Source of the DNA: Holothuria scabra | Lineage: Eukaryota > Echinodermata > Holothuroidea > Aspidochirotida > Holothuriidae | NCBI GenBank assembly: GCA_037179385.1 | Contig: CM074193.1 | Location: 40,022,846 to 40,086,845, forward strand | DNA: 64,000 nucleotides | Direction of reading: 5' to 3' | Part shown: positions 1 through 11,185 of the stretch, in pieces | Position numbering within the stretch: the first letter of the stretch is position 1 | Layout of the letters: each line of letters begins with the position of its first letter | Translations under genes and position numbers: made by a program | The notes under the pieces: generated by a model | What the model saw: only the letters and a program-made list of their open reading frames with translations | Told to the model about the DNA's origin: nothing | Databases searched by the model: none

Positions 1-2365
1 ACATTTCGGTCAAAACGAACAACCATACAGTAAGTGAATAACTTTCTGACCGTGAACACTTTTCCGACTGTTTTCGTTTTTAGTGTGTATCTTTTCAATT
101 AGGACCCTCTTTTCCTTTTTTGTTTTTTGTTTCACCAGTCGCACTCATGTTTTCAAAGAAACACTTTCGCCCGGTTCTGTTTTAACACTGACCGTTTCGG
201 ATTTGTTGTTTGTCGTGTCCTTTTTCACTGTCGATTGTTCAGTTTGGTTTTTGCCACTACGGGTTTATGCCCGAAACGCCGTAGAGTTTTCCGCCAATAA
301 TGTTCCTAAATCTTACTATTCACATGTGGCTACGTGCGGCTAAGTAAAGGGCACAATTTAATGCTTTTTGGGTAAGAATTAAATATTGCATTAACAAGAA
401 AAGGCAAAAGAAGTTACATGTCAACATAAAGATATCACCACTCCTCAGTATGCCGAATTGCATTATGAAAATAAAAATATTGGATTGTCATGACATTTTG
501 GGTTTCACGTGTAAACGGGACACCAAAGCCAATTTTATTTTTAAATTTTATGCCATATATGTTGCAGCTTATGGGATTAATGTCCTTTTAAGTTTATATT
601 TTGTTCATTACCATTAGCACACTTAAATCAGTTGCAAAATTTAAAGGCATTTTGGTTATTGCGATTTGTGTGGATTTGTGTATAACGGGAAACCATTTTG
701 GTGTCCCGGGTAAAATAATTACACGGGGAAACTCAAGTAAGTAGGTATAGTGACCAGGTAAAATGTCGCAACACAGAAATCTTTGCCACACATTTTTCAT
801 TTTGCTCTAAGCACGCAACATGGTTCACGTGTAAACGATAAAAGTGTGACACCATAATTTTGGTTTTTGTTTACAAGTGAAACCCATGAACGAATGTACT
901 CGCTCAGGTAAGCATTTAAACGGCCAAATTTATTACAGGAAAATGACATGATGTACCTACATTGTAATGATGCAGAACATTAAATTAAGCATAGGCCTAT
1001 TTCATACTTCAAACAAAAAAAAGTGCCAATTGATTTTTTCCTGTCTAAGCTTTGGTATCCCACTACACGTGAAACATGGCAGTATTATTGTAACATAAAA
1101 TGTTTTGTAGTACCGTATATTTTTTGAAAGTTACCAGCATATAGGTGTATCTTAATTTTTTATTGGAAGATTTAATTTAAATCTTCCATACAGAATCTGT
1201 TGTAAGAAAATATCACTGTGTCAATGAGACACAAAAATCCATTAGTACCCTAATTTACAGAATGACCCGTATACTAAGCTTTACCCTGGTTGGTAATGAA
1301 AACTAGAATCATGACCAAACATGACCCTTTTCAACAATTTACATTGACAATTCTGAATTTGGCACGTAAGCAGTGATCGATTCAACACGACGACAACTGT
1401 CACAAACCTTAACTAATATTACTGTCAAAATAGCGGATATTCATTTCTGACGTGTCAACAGTTGGTATAAAAACGAGGGTTCCAGAACTAACACGGTTAG
1501 GGCTAGATGTCACAGTTCACTAGTTCCAGGCCCGAGTAATTTAATTCGGTGTAAATTTACCAAGAGTCGATAGCAGTAATTGTTCTGACCAAAAAGGAAT
1601 GAAACGTTTGTCTCACATTCAAGTGGTGACAACAATACAGATCACGAAAGGTATATGGGGTCTTTCGAAGACAAAAAGGGAACGACCGATCAGAAATCTT
1701 TGGAATGTTCTGAGTGTGCGTTCTCCCTCTATGGAATTTAATTCTCCTCTACTACCATCGGCCGTGGACTGCTGTCATTTGTTTTCTTGAAAACATGCAG
1801 AGGGCTCACCTCCTTGATATGGTCTGGCTTAAACCATCTGGAATTTGCAACGTAAAATGAAAATAGACCTAGTAGAACATGGAAGAGGAACTGCTGTTTG
1901 ACCAAAGCTTATGGAGGTTACACACTGATCAAAGACACAAATAAATTCTCCTCTCCTCGAACAAATTAACACTAAGAGTACCAAGTACGAGTACAATGCG
2001 TTAAGTACGGCTGTGTGTAAGAGTACCCAATTTTTGAAAACCTCTGGAAACGAGTTCAAAGGCACGAGGACAAGTATGAAACAGTCTGAAAAGTGATATC
2101 TCGAATGTGAGCGCCCGAAATAAATGCAGAGAAAAAAAAAAGAAATATTCTAAAATTTGCTGCACATTCGGGCAGCCCAAAAAGCTAATACTCTTGAGCT
2201 TTACTTCGCAGGACAATGTCCCAAATGGTCAAATATCCAAATTCTTACAAACATTTGCGCGAAAAGTAGAGGACCATTATATTCAGGGTAACATAGGCCT
2301 ATTTAAGAAAAATAACATAGGAAAACTATAAATAGCGACACAAGTGGGAAAAGCCTATCATTTAA
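1..2365. other. no gene recognised
   Basis: AT-rich sequence with many short stop-bounded frames, all under about 90 codons. None has a domain motif, a convincing splice context or a codon pattern I recognise. I see no repeat array here. It is probably intergenic or intronic. Confidence 0.5.
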
Positions 2366-2377
2366 ATGGAACAATAA

Positions 2378-2756
2378 CCGTCCGCGTACTTGGTCTAACG
2401 GCAAGAGCATCCGCCTCTCACGCGGAATGCCCGCTTTCGCTTCCCGGGTCGAGTCATACCAAAGACTCTAAAAAAGAACCTACTGGCATTGTTCGTGATG
2501 CTCCGCATAAGCAATGGAGTAGTGAAAACAAGCCAGTGAGCCACAACTGGAAAAAAGGCCTTGGTCGGCTCGACTTGAACCTAGGTTGGAAACTGGGCCG
2601 TAAAACGCTAACTGACTGACTGACTGACTGACTGACTGACTGACTGACTGACTGACTGACTGACTGACTGACTGACTGACTGACTGACTGACTGACTGAC
2701 TGACTGACTGACTGACTGACTGACTGACTGACTGACTGACTGACTGACTAACTTAT
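2378..2756 (+). mobile_element. tRNA-derived SINE with CTGA tail, flanked by 12-bp target duplication
   Basis: The head looks tRNA-derived: a polymerase III A-box-like TGGTCTAACGG at 2391-2401 and a B-box-like GGGTCGAGTCA at 2446-2456. A unique body runs to about 2610 and a tetranucleotide tail follows. The element is bounded by a perfect 12-bp direct repeat, ATGGAACAATAA, at 2366-2377 and 2757-2768, the target-site duplication expected of LINE-assisted retrotransposition. The head, body, tail and intact duplication together suggest a fairly young insertion. The open frame through the body (2344-2619) has no protein features. I cannot name the SINE family. Confidence 0.85.
2611..2750 (+). repeat. 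(ACTG)n tetranucleotide tail, about 34 perfect units
   Basis: An uninterrupted ACTG repeat forms the 3' tail of the SINE. The last unit is altered to ACTA. SINE tails are often simple repeats, so this is part of the element and not an independent microsatellite. Confidence 0.95.
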
Positions 2757-2768
2757 ATGGAACAATAA

Positions 2769-4436
2769 TTCTTAAACTTGTTTTTAAATCTTGCGAAACA
2801 CGATGCCCATATTAGTAAGTTGGCTGATTATTCTGAATTCTTTTAAAAATTTGCTCAGAAAACAAAACAAGGCTATTCTCAAGTTAAAAGTTACGTAGAT
2901 AGTATATATGTTGAGGATGAAATAAATTTCTTCCTACAAAAAAAGTTACATAGAGAATAGAAATTACAACAGAGATTTTTGACACATTCGGGCAGCTTTT
3001 ATGGAAAAAGTTTACCCGAATAAATAGAAGACCATTTCACCCAGTGGTAGTAATCTCTGGTAATTTTCCAAAAGCAAGTTGCTGCAAGCGAAAGCTTAAA
3101 ATGACAACTGCTTTATTCCTAATTACAATTGAGATAGCAAGATGAGGTTTAACGACACAACAACACGAATGTGTTATGTAGTGCCAGCCAACTCGATAAA
3201 AAGTTCAAAATTTATTTTTTTTTTCAAGTATGGTTCAAGTTCAGATTTCGATTCCCTTTAGTCGCCTCTCACGACAGGCGGGAATTACCGTGGGCATATT
3301 CTTCAACCCCCAGCTCACAGGAGGATTCCAGTTACAAGCCTGAAAAATGGCATTTCCGGCTGTCTGAGGGTTCAAGTTTTCAACATTTTCTTTACCCTTT
3401 GCGCCAACCACTGGCGGCGCTTTAGTCAGTGTTTCCCTAACAGAACATTGCAGGCAAGCACATAATATTTTTTAAAGTACAGCTTTACCCTCACACTCCA
3501 CAGGTGCCAGTGATAGCGTTTTACTTTCATTAAATCAGTTCTTAATGTGCTAGGTTGTTGACCTACCAAAACCTGGCGTAAAAACAGTGCATTTTAATCG
3601 TGTTCCAAACTACCAACTGATCAGTAAACAGAATCGTATATAACAAACCCTTGTGAATTTTGAAGGAGCTTGCTCAACCAATTTCTTTCAAATTTAAGTA
3701 GCGGAACGCGTCTTTGTACTACGCATTCAATGACCGTTTTATGAGTTGTCCCACCAACAGGTTACTCACCTATTGGTGCAAAACTGATGCCGTCGACCGC
3801 GAGTTCACTGATCGTACACCATTCGGAGTTTACTGATCATACACCATTACCTGTCATATCTTGCAACACTTAAAAATGTAGATTTCACATACTGATGGGG
3901 CGACAACTTTTGGAAAGTCACGATTGTTCAGGCCATGACTTTTTTTACGAATACCTTTACCCGTTTACATGTCAGTCGGTTTGTATGTCATAGTTTGTTA
4001 TTGTAGATCGCCTTTTGTTCACTGACTAGGGTCAGAGCGATTTACAGTTGATAAACAGATGTTTAAGGTGATGAAATTCTCTATGATTGGTGGCTTAATA
4101 TATAAGGTGTTTGATGATCTTGAATGAACATACTGTTAACTACATTTCCCTATAACAAGCTTACCTGCATGTAGCAAAACAAGAACCGTACTTGAAGTTG
4201 AAAGAACAGAAATGTAACATTAGCACTTCTCCCATTTGTAACTTTGTGACCAAAAGAAACATTGACTGCTTGAGAATATAAAACAACATGTCAAAGGATT
4301 TGAAATCGACTCACAATTATTTGCAGTTTGAATTTGTATAAATCTTTTGCCATTCTTCTTTTTCACAACTGAAGTGAAAGGCTGCATTGCTGGCAAGGAT
4401 TTGCCATCTTGGGACAAAGACGTATTAAAATTAGAT
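2769..4436. other. no gene recognised (contains one dispersed-repeat fragment)
   Basis: Apart from the repeat fragment at 3330-3425, no coding or RNA feature is visible. The open frame at 3171-3425 runs into that repeat and is not credible as a gene. Confidence 0.45.
3330..3425 (-). repeat. fragment of the GGAGCGCCACC dispersed repeat family
   Basis: Read on the - strand it holds the family landmarks in order: a gcgcc-core, TTGGCGC, an A/G-rich stretch, a CTCAGACAG-like block and a GGAAATGCCATTT-like block. The same order recurs at 12830, 29690, 29930, 30330 and 44668. The origin of the family is unknown to me. Confidence 0.6.
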
Positions 4437-4583
4437 AGATGTGCGCTGTTTAACAAAGTGTTTCTTGTTTGGTTGTTGCCATTGCATTGTATCGATTGTA
4501 TTCTTTGTTAGGGTTAGGGATTAGGTTAGGGATTAGGGCTATGGTTAGCCAGTAAGGAAATCTCTTGTTAAAAAGTGAGCATC
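4437..4583. mobile_element. MITE-like dispersed repeat with telomere-like TTAGGG core (copy 1)
   Basis: The sequence from GTTTAACAA through GGTTGTTGCCATTG, TATCGATTGTATTC, several TTAGG(G) units, and TTAGCCAGTAAGGAAAT matches 51075-51202 in the same order and orientation. The ends are imperfect inverted repeats (GATG..CATC). Two copies share boundaries, which supports a small mobile element. The telomere-like units at 4508-4545 are internal to the repeat. Confidence 0.6.
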
Positions 4584-5685
4584 ACCACTTAAAATTTTAA
4601 GCCAAAGTTCTGCCTCCCCCTAAAAGAACACATAAACGCACGCCAGCCTGACCGCATTGGTGCCTTTTTGTTAATACAGGGAGAAATGTGTTTGTCATCG
4701 CTCTAAGTATTAAACGATCAAGTTGTTTATGTATGTCGACTAATGTTAGTTGTTGGTTGTTCATGAAGTGGGCTTCAGCTCCATGGTTCAACCGGGTACG
4801 TTTCTTTCTTTTTTCTTTAATTTCAAAATGACGTTTACGCAGTTTCAGTGTCATCAACCTCGGATTTATCTTTTTCTTACTTTTAACAATAAAAACAATA
4901 AACGTCATGGGTCAAATCACACAAATTGATTTACCAAATCCCCAAGAAACGTTTATTTCTACTAAACAAGCTATTTTTCATACAGTTAAACGGATGGATG
5001 AATATGCCCATCCCTCACTATCTGTCTATTGAAAAAAGACGGACTGATAAGGTCACCGTTTCAGTGAAACTAATTACAAATTACTATCATCTGTTAAACC
5101 AGGGTATTGACCTGTAGTGCAAATGCCCAGAGCCTGCTCATTATTTTCACGCTGGTTGCTCTCAAATGAGTAAAACCGATCTGGTAAAGGTGATTATGGT
5201 GTTATATTTTTCAAGTCTAGACTTTCTTTGGAAATCTTATAAAAAATAGATCATCCTACATTGTTTCGGGTGTATCCTTTGAATTTGACAAGAGTAATAA
5301 TTGATATATTACAAGAATATATATGTTTTGCCTAATTTTGTAATTTTTACAATCAGTTCGAGTATGTGCAATCCCGGCAGCCTTTAGGAGTAATTGTTTA
5401 ATATGTCAGGGGCGACCTTGAATGTGCGAGAAGCCTACAACAGTCAGGGCAGTATAGCTAGGAATTTCAACTTCATGTTCGGAGCTGATCGACAACAATA
5501 AAGAAGAAATTTTTGGAAAGGCTAATTCTGATGTGAATACCGTAGAATCTTCTGGGAATGAGAAAATCACCATACGGTTACTTTCAATCGGAAGGGATCG
5601 AAATGGGATCCCCCGGCTTCGATAATGCTTCATCGCATGGCATCGTCTGTATCAACTCGGGAACAACAATGGCCATAAAAGATGT
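4584..5685. other. no gene recognised
   Basis: AT-rich sequence. The frame at 4597-4908 (-) is lysine- and arginine-rich, with no motif or splice context. Confidence 0.45.
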
Positions 5686-6420
5686 ATTTTTGTTTTCGAT
5701 GAAAGGAGAAACCTATGCATTCATGATGGCATGCGTGTGTGTATGTGTGTTTATGTGTTTGTGTTTGTGACGCTTTGCTCGTTTACACGATATCTTAAGA
5801 AGGGAAGATCTAACAGTTCTCAAAATTGTACACATACACTCAACACCGAGAGAAAGAACACTATTGATTTTGGAGAAGGTCAAAGGTCACCCGGGGTCAC
5901 AGGGGATAAAACCCCCAAATCCTTGTTTACACGATATCTCAAGGTAAGAAACTTGGATTCCTTTCAAACTTTATATGTTGATGCGCTATGATGTAAGGAA
6001 GAACCCTCTTAATTTTGGTGGAGGTGAAAGGTCATGTGGTGGATTAAACCCCGAAATTCTTGTTCACACGGTATCTCAAGTTAGAAAACTTGTATTAATT
6101 TCAAACTTCATATGTTGATGTATTATGATTTTTTAATCAGGAACCCTATCGCTCAAAGGTCATTTGGGGTCACCAAAGTTTATACTATGAAAACCTTGTT
6201 TAGGATAGCTCAAATTACGAAACATGGATGGATTTCATAATTAGTATGTGGATGAGTTATGGTGATAAGATGGTCTGTATATGGTTTTTTGTTGAGGTGA
6301 AAGGTCCTCTGGGGTCACCAAAGGTCAAACTTTGAAAACCTTGTCAATGTTGTATTTCAAGGTAGGAAACTTGGATGGATTTCATAGTTAGCATGTGGAT
6401 ATGTTATGGTCAACGATACT
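5686..6420 (+). mobile_element. E element 1, 5' part: Helentron-like, with degenerate monomers
   Basis: It begins with the E-family 5' end (GTTTTCGATGA, GAGAAACC, TATGCATTCATGATGGC), then a (TG)n-like tract at 5731-5768, then degenerate copies of the 145-bp monomer. One monomer has a perfect AGGTCA-A-AGGTCA site at 5877-5889; others at about 6022, 6155 and 6297 are mutated. No 3' end is present, so it is truncated, about 550 bp upstream of the complete element 2. Confidence 0.7.
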
Positions 6421-6966
6421 TTGCAGTATCCGGATCTTATCCAAGGGGATGCTTTCACGGCCTCAGCCCCCCCCCCCCTGCCACATCAACAATAAAACAC
6501 ACGAGAAATAAGCAGTGCAACTCCCTCACAGGAGATGTCTTAACAAAATATTTTCGCTATCAGTTTTGTATACTTTCGAAAATTTTGGTTGTTTGTAACC
6601 TCTAAAAACATTGAACATTTTGTAAGTGATGAAAACCAATAAAAAAAGGAAAGTTTCATCGCCAAGGAACAAGAGATCGCATTTTTCACTGAATGCTCGT
6701 AATAAACAAATTGCTTTTTTTGTGCCGTGCTGTCCTGTTGGTAAAGATAAAAGCATTCCGGATGTCACAGTTTCTTGTGTAAGAGTTATGGCATTCTATC
6801 CAAGCTCGTACTCGAGTCCCGGCTTAATTTCTGTCTCTTGGTCTCTCGGTGTGTTCGAGTTGAATCCACAAAATGAAAATATGCCTAAATGTTTCTGAAA
6901 GGAAAGTTACTGTAGTGCACACTACAACGCGTGAATGGTCAAAGATCGGTAGTCATTTACAGTGTG
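6421..6966. other. spacer between E elements; contains C12 tract
   Basis: A 12-nt C run lies at 6467-6478. The frame at 6626-6898 shows no recognisable domain. No other feature is visible. Confidence 0.5.
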
Positions 6967-8162
6967 AACCATGATAAGAGAAACCTATGCATTCATGATG
7001 GCATGTGTGTGTGTGTGTGTGTGTATGTGTGTATTGGTGTGTGGGTGTGTTTGTGACACCTCTCGTTAACACGATATCTCCAGAAGGGAAAGCCTGACAG
7101 TTCTCAGACTTGGCACATAGATGTCTCATATGGAGAGGAAGAACCCTATTGTTTTTGGTGGAGGTCAAAGGTCATTTGGGGTCACCAAGGGTCAAAGTCT
7201 GAAAACTTTGTTAACGCCATATCTCAAGGCAGGAAACTTGGATAGATTGTATATTTGGTATGTGGATGCGTTATAATCAGAAGATGGTCCGTATTGTTTT
7301 TGGTGGAGGTCAAAGGTCATATGGGGTCACTGGGAGTCAAAATCTGAAAATCTCGTTAACACAATATCTCAAGGTAGGAAACTTGTATTGATTCCATATT
7401 TGGTATGTGGATGCGTTATAGTCAGAAGATTGTCCCTATTGTTTTTGGTGGAGGTCAAAGGTCATCTGGGGTCACCAGGAATCAAAGTCTGAAAACCTGG
7501 TTAATGCGATATCTCAAGTTAAGAAACTTAGATAGATGTCATATTTGGTATGTACATGCATTATAGTCAGTAGATGGTCCCTGTTGTTTTGGTGGAGGTC
7601 AAAGGTCATCTGGGGTCACCAGGGGTCAAAGTCTGAAAATCTTGTTAACACAATATCTCAAGGTAGAAACTTGTATAGATTTCACATTTGGTATGTGGAT
7701 GCGTTATAGTCAGAAGATGGTCCCTATTGTTTTTGTCGGAGGTTAAAGGTCATCTTGGGTCACTGGGGGTCAAAGTCTGAAAATCTCGTTAACACGATGT
7801 CTCAAGGTAGGAAGCTTGGATAGATTTCATATTTGGATATGTGGATGCATTATGGTCAGAGGATGGTCCCCATTGTTTTGGCAGATATCAAAGATCATCT
7901 GGGGTTTCCAAGGGTCAAAGCCCGGAAACCTTTTTAAATATGACCTTTCAAGATAGCTGTTTGTCCATTTGTCAGTCTGTTGTTTGTATTTCTAGCTATG
8001 TATGGCTTTTATGAAGGTCAAAAGGTCATCTGGAATGACAAAATTATTTTTTGAACATGCTAGTATAACATTTTAAAGAGAAGATAATGGTGCATGATGG
8101 CACTCTTTGAAACGGAACATTTATGTATCATCAAAACCTCAATGCATTTTTGCATTCTGGTT
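6967..8162 (+). mobile_element. E element 2, complete: non-autonomous Helentron-like element with 145-bp tandem core
   Basis: The 5' end (ATGATAAGAGAAACC then TATGCATTCATGATGGC) is followed by a (TG)n tract at 7004-7050, then tandem monomers with a period of 144-145 bp, judged from the AGGTCA sites at 7162, 7307, 7452, 7596 and 7740. The 3' part carries TATCATCAAAACC at 8126-8138, the inverted partner of the family 5' motif GGTTTYGATGATA, and the stem-loop AATGCA-TTTT-TGCATT at 8141-8156, a few bases before the end CTGGTT. Subterminal inverted repeats, a 3' stem-loop and a tandem-repeat core are the known plan of Helentron-derived elements. It has no coding capacity. Frames in the array are accidental because 145 is not a multiple of 3. 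Confidence 0.75.
7162..7752 (+). promoter_or_regulatory. array of DR1-type nuclear-receptor half-site pairs
   Basis: Perfect AGGTCA-A-AGGTCA sites lie at 7162-7174, 7307-7319, 7452-7464 and 7596-7608. A one-mismatch copy lies at 7740-7752. In the 7162 and 7596 monomers two further GGGTCA half-sites follow, each after 4 nt. Direct repeats spaced by one base are the preferred site of RXR-, HNF4- and COUP-TF-class receptors. Binding here is not demonstrated. Confidence 0.5.
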
Positions 8163-9309
8163 AAAAGGATAGTTTTATCGCAATGTTGCACACACAGCAT
8201 AAGAACGAGATGTTACATATGGTCAAATGGCTCGACTCGGAACTGGGTGACAATGGAATCCTGATTTCAGGCGTGGACTCGGTATTAACTATGTATCGAG
8301 TCAGCGATAGTGACTAGGTGTATGTGTATACACACTCACGCTTGAGTTAAAATAATGGTGATTTTTTACGTCTACGCCGTGTGCTTTGACAATAACATGC
8401 ATTTCACAACGACTTCAAAGTCATTCAGGTGTATTTTACACAATAAATTTACAGTACACAAAGTTAGGTTACTCTTTCATAATTTAATGGCGCATTTCGA
8501 TTCCTTTTGTCCTGTGACGTGAAATGCGTTGGTCTATTGGCTGCAGTTTTTGGTGAGTGTGAGCAAATACGGCAATTAAATGAGGTTCCATAGGTCACAT
8601 CCAAATGTTTTTTAAGTCAAATTGTAAAATGGACATAAAAGTGAAAAGTTGTAGTAGTTCACCTTCAACCAAAATTGTATCATAGACGCATCACGGGTCA
8701 CTGATGAAACTTCAGCTTCGACTAAACGGCCGGGCAACAATAACGATGTTATATAGATACATTAAAATGTTAATAATTTGAATTCAAAGTAAAATAAACG
8801 TGCAAATTATTACCAGCGTCTTTTACTTTGTGTTAGTCGTGTATGTACTCAGTCGTCTTTGCGCAGCCAAAATTTAGCTTTCCTGTTTATGCACATTCAC
8901 GAATTTATCACGAATTACGGCATTTTGCGACAAGTTTGTAGTTATGTCCTATGTTAGTGAATGTTTACTGCATTCAGTATTTTTATTTCTAGGTTTATAC
9001 ATCATTCTATAGACTGATGGGGTATAATATTTTCCTTGAAGTGAATTCACAGATATAAGGACTTGCATTAAATTTGACTCACGGCATCTCAATTAGTCAG
9101 GGATTCTTGCGTACTGTCATCAGTCAACCTACTTGCGCAGTGTCGCAATGGTTAAATCACAGAACATGTGATACAAGTTCCCTGGTAAGCTTCAACACAG
9201 CACTCAGTGAGTTCCATTCAGGCATTCCTTGAACTAATGTACGCTGAATCATTTAAGCTCAGTGATTGAAGCTTTGTAAGGTAATGCGATGAGTCAAGTA
9301 ATTGCAGTT
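8163..9309. other. no gene recognised
   Basis: AT-rich sequence without an array, a hairpin of note, or a coding-like frame. Confidence 0.5.
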
Positions 9310-9886
9310 CAGTGGCGAGTCCAGGATTTGCCAGAAGGGGGTGGGAGGGGGAGGTCAGTTGTGTTGGAATGGAAGAATGGGTGTGTTTGTGCCAGCAGGA
9401 TTATATAAGCGTATGACCCCGATTGGTTGATTGGGAGCATACAAGAAATTTTCTGGCTTTACACCCTTGGATGGCCAGGAACGGCATTTCCCGAACAGGA
9501 ATGTATGAAATATGGTTATGAACCCATATCTTTGGTGTAAGTGCAATGACTAAATAAAATTGTGTAATTTAAAATCAAGCACTTAATTACAATTGATTTT
9601 TAGCTTAAAAAATGCCAAAAATACAAAAATGAAAATGAAAAATAAAAAAAAAAGCAAAACAACAAGAAATAAACCCAATACAGTGAATAGGCAGCGGCCA
9701 TATTTGGTGTGAAGAAGAGACTAAATAGAGGAGTGCAAGGGATGGATGTCATTAAGGAAATATGGAGCCTCACAGATTTATATAATTAGATAAAAGGCCT
9801 TACCATTGTTTTATGAAGAACAAATTCAACCTTTTTAGTGGAAGATGTGTCTGGCCCCTGCCCCCCCCTCCCGTAATCCGTCCCTG
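9310..9886. mobile_element. possible hAT-like non-autonomous element
   Basis: The left end reads CAGTGGCGAGTCC followed by a G-rich stretch. The right end, read in reverse, is CAGGGACGGATTAC followed by a G-rich stretch. Ends starting CAG-N-G with imperfect inversion fit hAT-type termini. I find no clean 8-bp target duplication and no transposase frame, so the call rests on the ends only. Confidence 0.4.
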
Positions 9887-11059
9887 ATATATTTTTTTTA
9901 TTAAAAAGTAAAATAAAAATAAAAATCCCCCTGATCACGTAATCTCGTCACATTTGATGTGGAAGATAAGTGACAAGATAACAAAGAAGATTTTTGAGCA
10001 CCTTTAAAAGGTTTCGAATTACAGTACATTTCAAGATTTTCCTTGATGGGGTCAATTCCGAGTCTCGTAAATCCAAACTAGAGACTGAATTACAAGTAAG
10101 TCCAGATACATGCGTTAACGGTCAGACAGTACTGGCAGACAAATCTTAATCGACCCTATTGTCACCCAAATATTTTTGGGCCATGTTGACTCTGCATTTA
10201 TTTGACACATTTGCAAACAAGAAGCATTTTGAGACCAGCACTTATATATATTGTCCCGTTCCCTCCTCTGGAGAGGGATTTACTTTCAAAGTTTTTAACC
10301 GCGAAGAAGCTTCTGCGCTCTCAGTTTCACATGGCCGCATGGCTGGAAGGCCGTAAGCTGGATGCTCCAGGCGAGTAATCTCTGATTTCCATTTTATTAA
10401 TAAATAATGCAGCTTTCAGGAATTAAACCTCCCCTGGGTCCCTCCATAATGCTACTCAAACACATCAAGGTCCTATTGGAGCCAACGGACCATCTCTAAG
10501 CTGCGAATGTGGGGCATATAACAATTATTATGGTCGATCCCTCTCACTTATGGCAGCCGTGATACCGTCCATGTGCAGGTGCATGGAGAGAGTCATTTTG
10601 CCAATGCAACCAAATTGCCAATACATACAATAAGATGCTGTGCAACTTATTGTATGCTTGGCTCACATGTGCATACTTTGGAAACTGTCGAGGCTGCATT
10701 GCCGTGGCCGTATGTTCGCAAATATATTAATCTGCTGTCGAGCACAACCTTTTTTTGTAAGTACACATTATGAAAACTTTAAAAGGGGGAGATCATTGCT
10801 TCCCTACAGCAATCCTCCTGAAGCAACTTAAACATTAAAATAATTTAACAGATGCTTTGCACTCGGTCCCCAGCAGGGACATGGTCCAGAGGCACCGGAA
10901 CCCAGGAACCTAAGGCGCCAGCCCAATGAAATAAAAGAGGACCTGAAGTCATGATCACCTCCAACCAATATTTACAAAGTGCAGCTTCAAGAGTTGTCGA
11001 CCACGGGGAAAAATTTGATGTGGTTTGCTGGAGAGAAATTTGCAAACATCAGATCCATA
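9887..11059. other. no gene recognised
   Basis: No supportable gene. Frames at 10159-10356 and 10573-10831 are short and motif-free. Confidence 0.45.
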
Positions 11060-11185
11060 TATTGAGGCAGGTTACATGCAGCTAATAACACTCGGAAAGT
11101 GCCTTTTTAGGCAACTTGGGGGGGGGGGGGGGGGGGATGTACTAAAACCAATGGATGGCGCTCCTCTAAGATAGTCTTGCTGGCA
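11060..11185 (-). repeat. GGAGCGCCACC-family fragment with G19 tract
   Basis: The landmarks CAGCTAATAACACT, TTTTTAGGCAACTTG and ATGGCGCTCCTCTAAGATAG parallel those at 12830-12960. A 19-nt G homopolymer (11118-11136) sits inside the repeat. Confidence 0.5.

Noticed and set aside
2107..2331. Small protein frame 2107-2331
   Set aside because: A-rich and motif-free, with an overlapping antisense frame of similar length; no evidence for either.
2344..2619. 91-codon frame at the SINE
   Set aside because: The frame follows the tRNA-derived head and body of the element.
4508..4545. Chromosome-fusion scar from TTAGGG repeats
   Set aside because: The same block occurs inside a second copy of the same short mobile element at 51075-51202.
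7162..8162. CRISPR-like array
   Set aside because: Repeat units are contiguous 145-bp monomers without short unique spacers, and the genome is eukaryotic.
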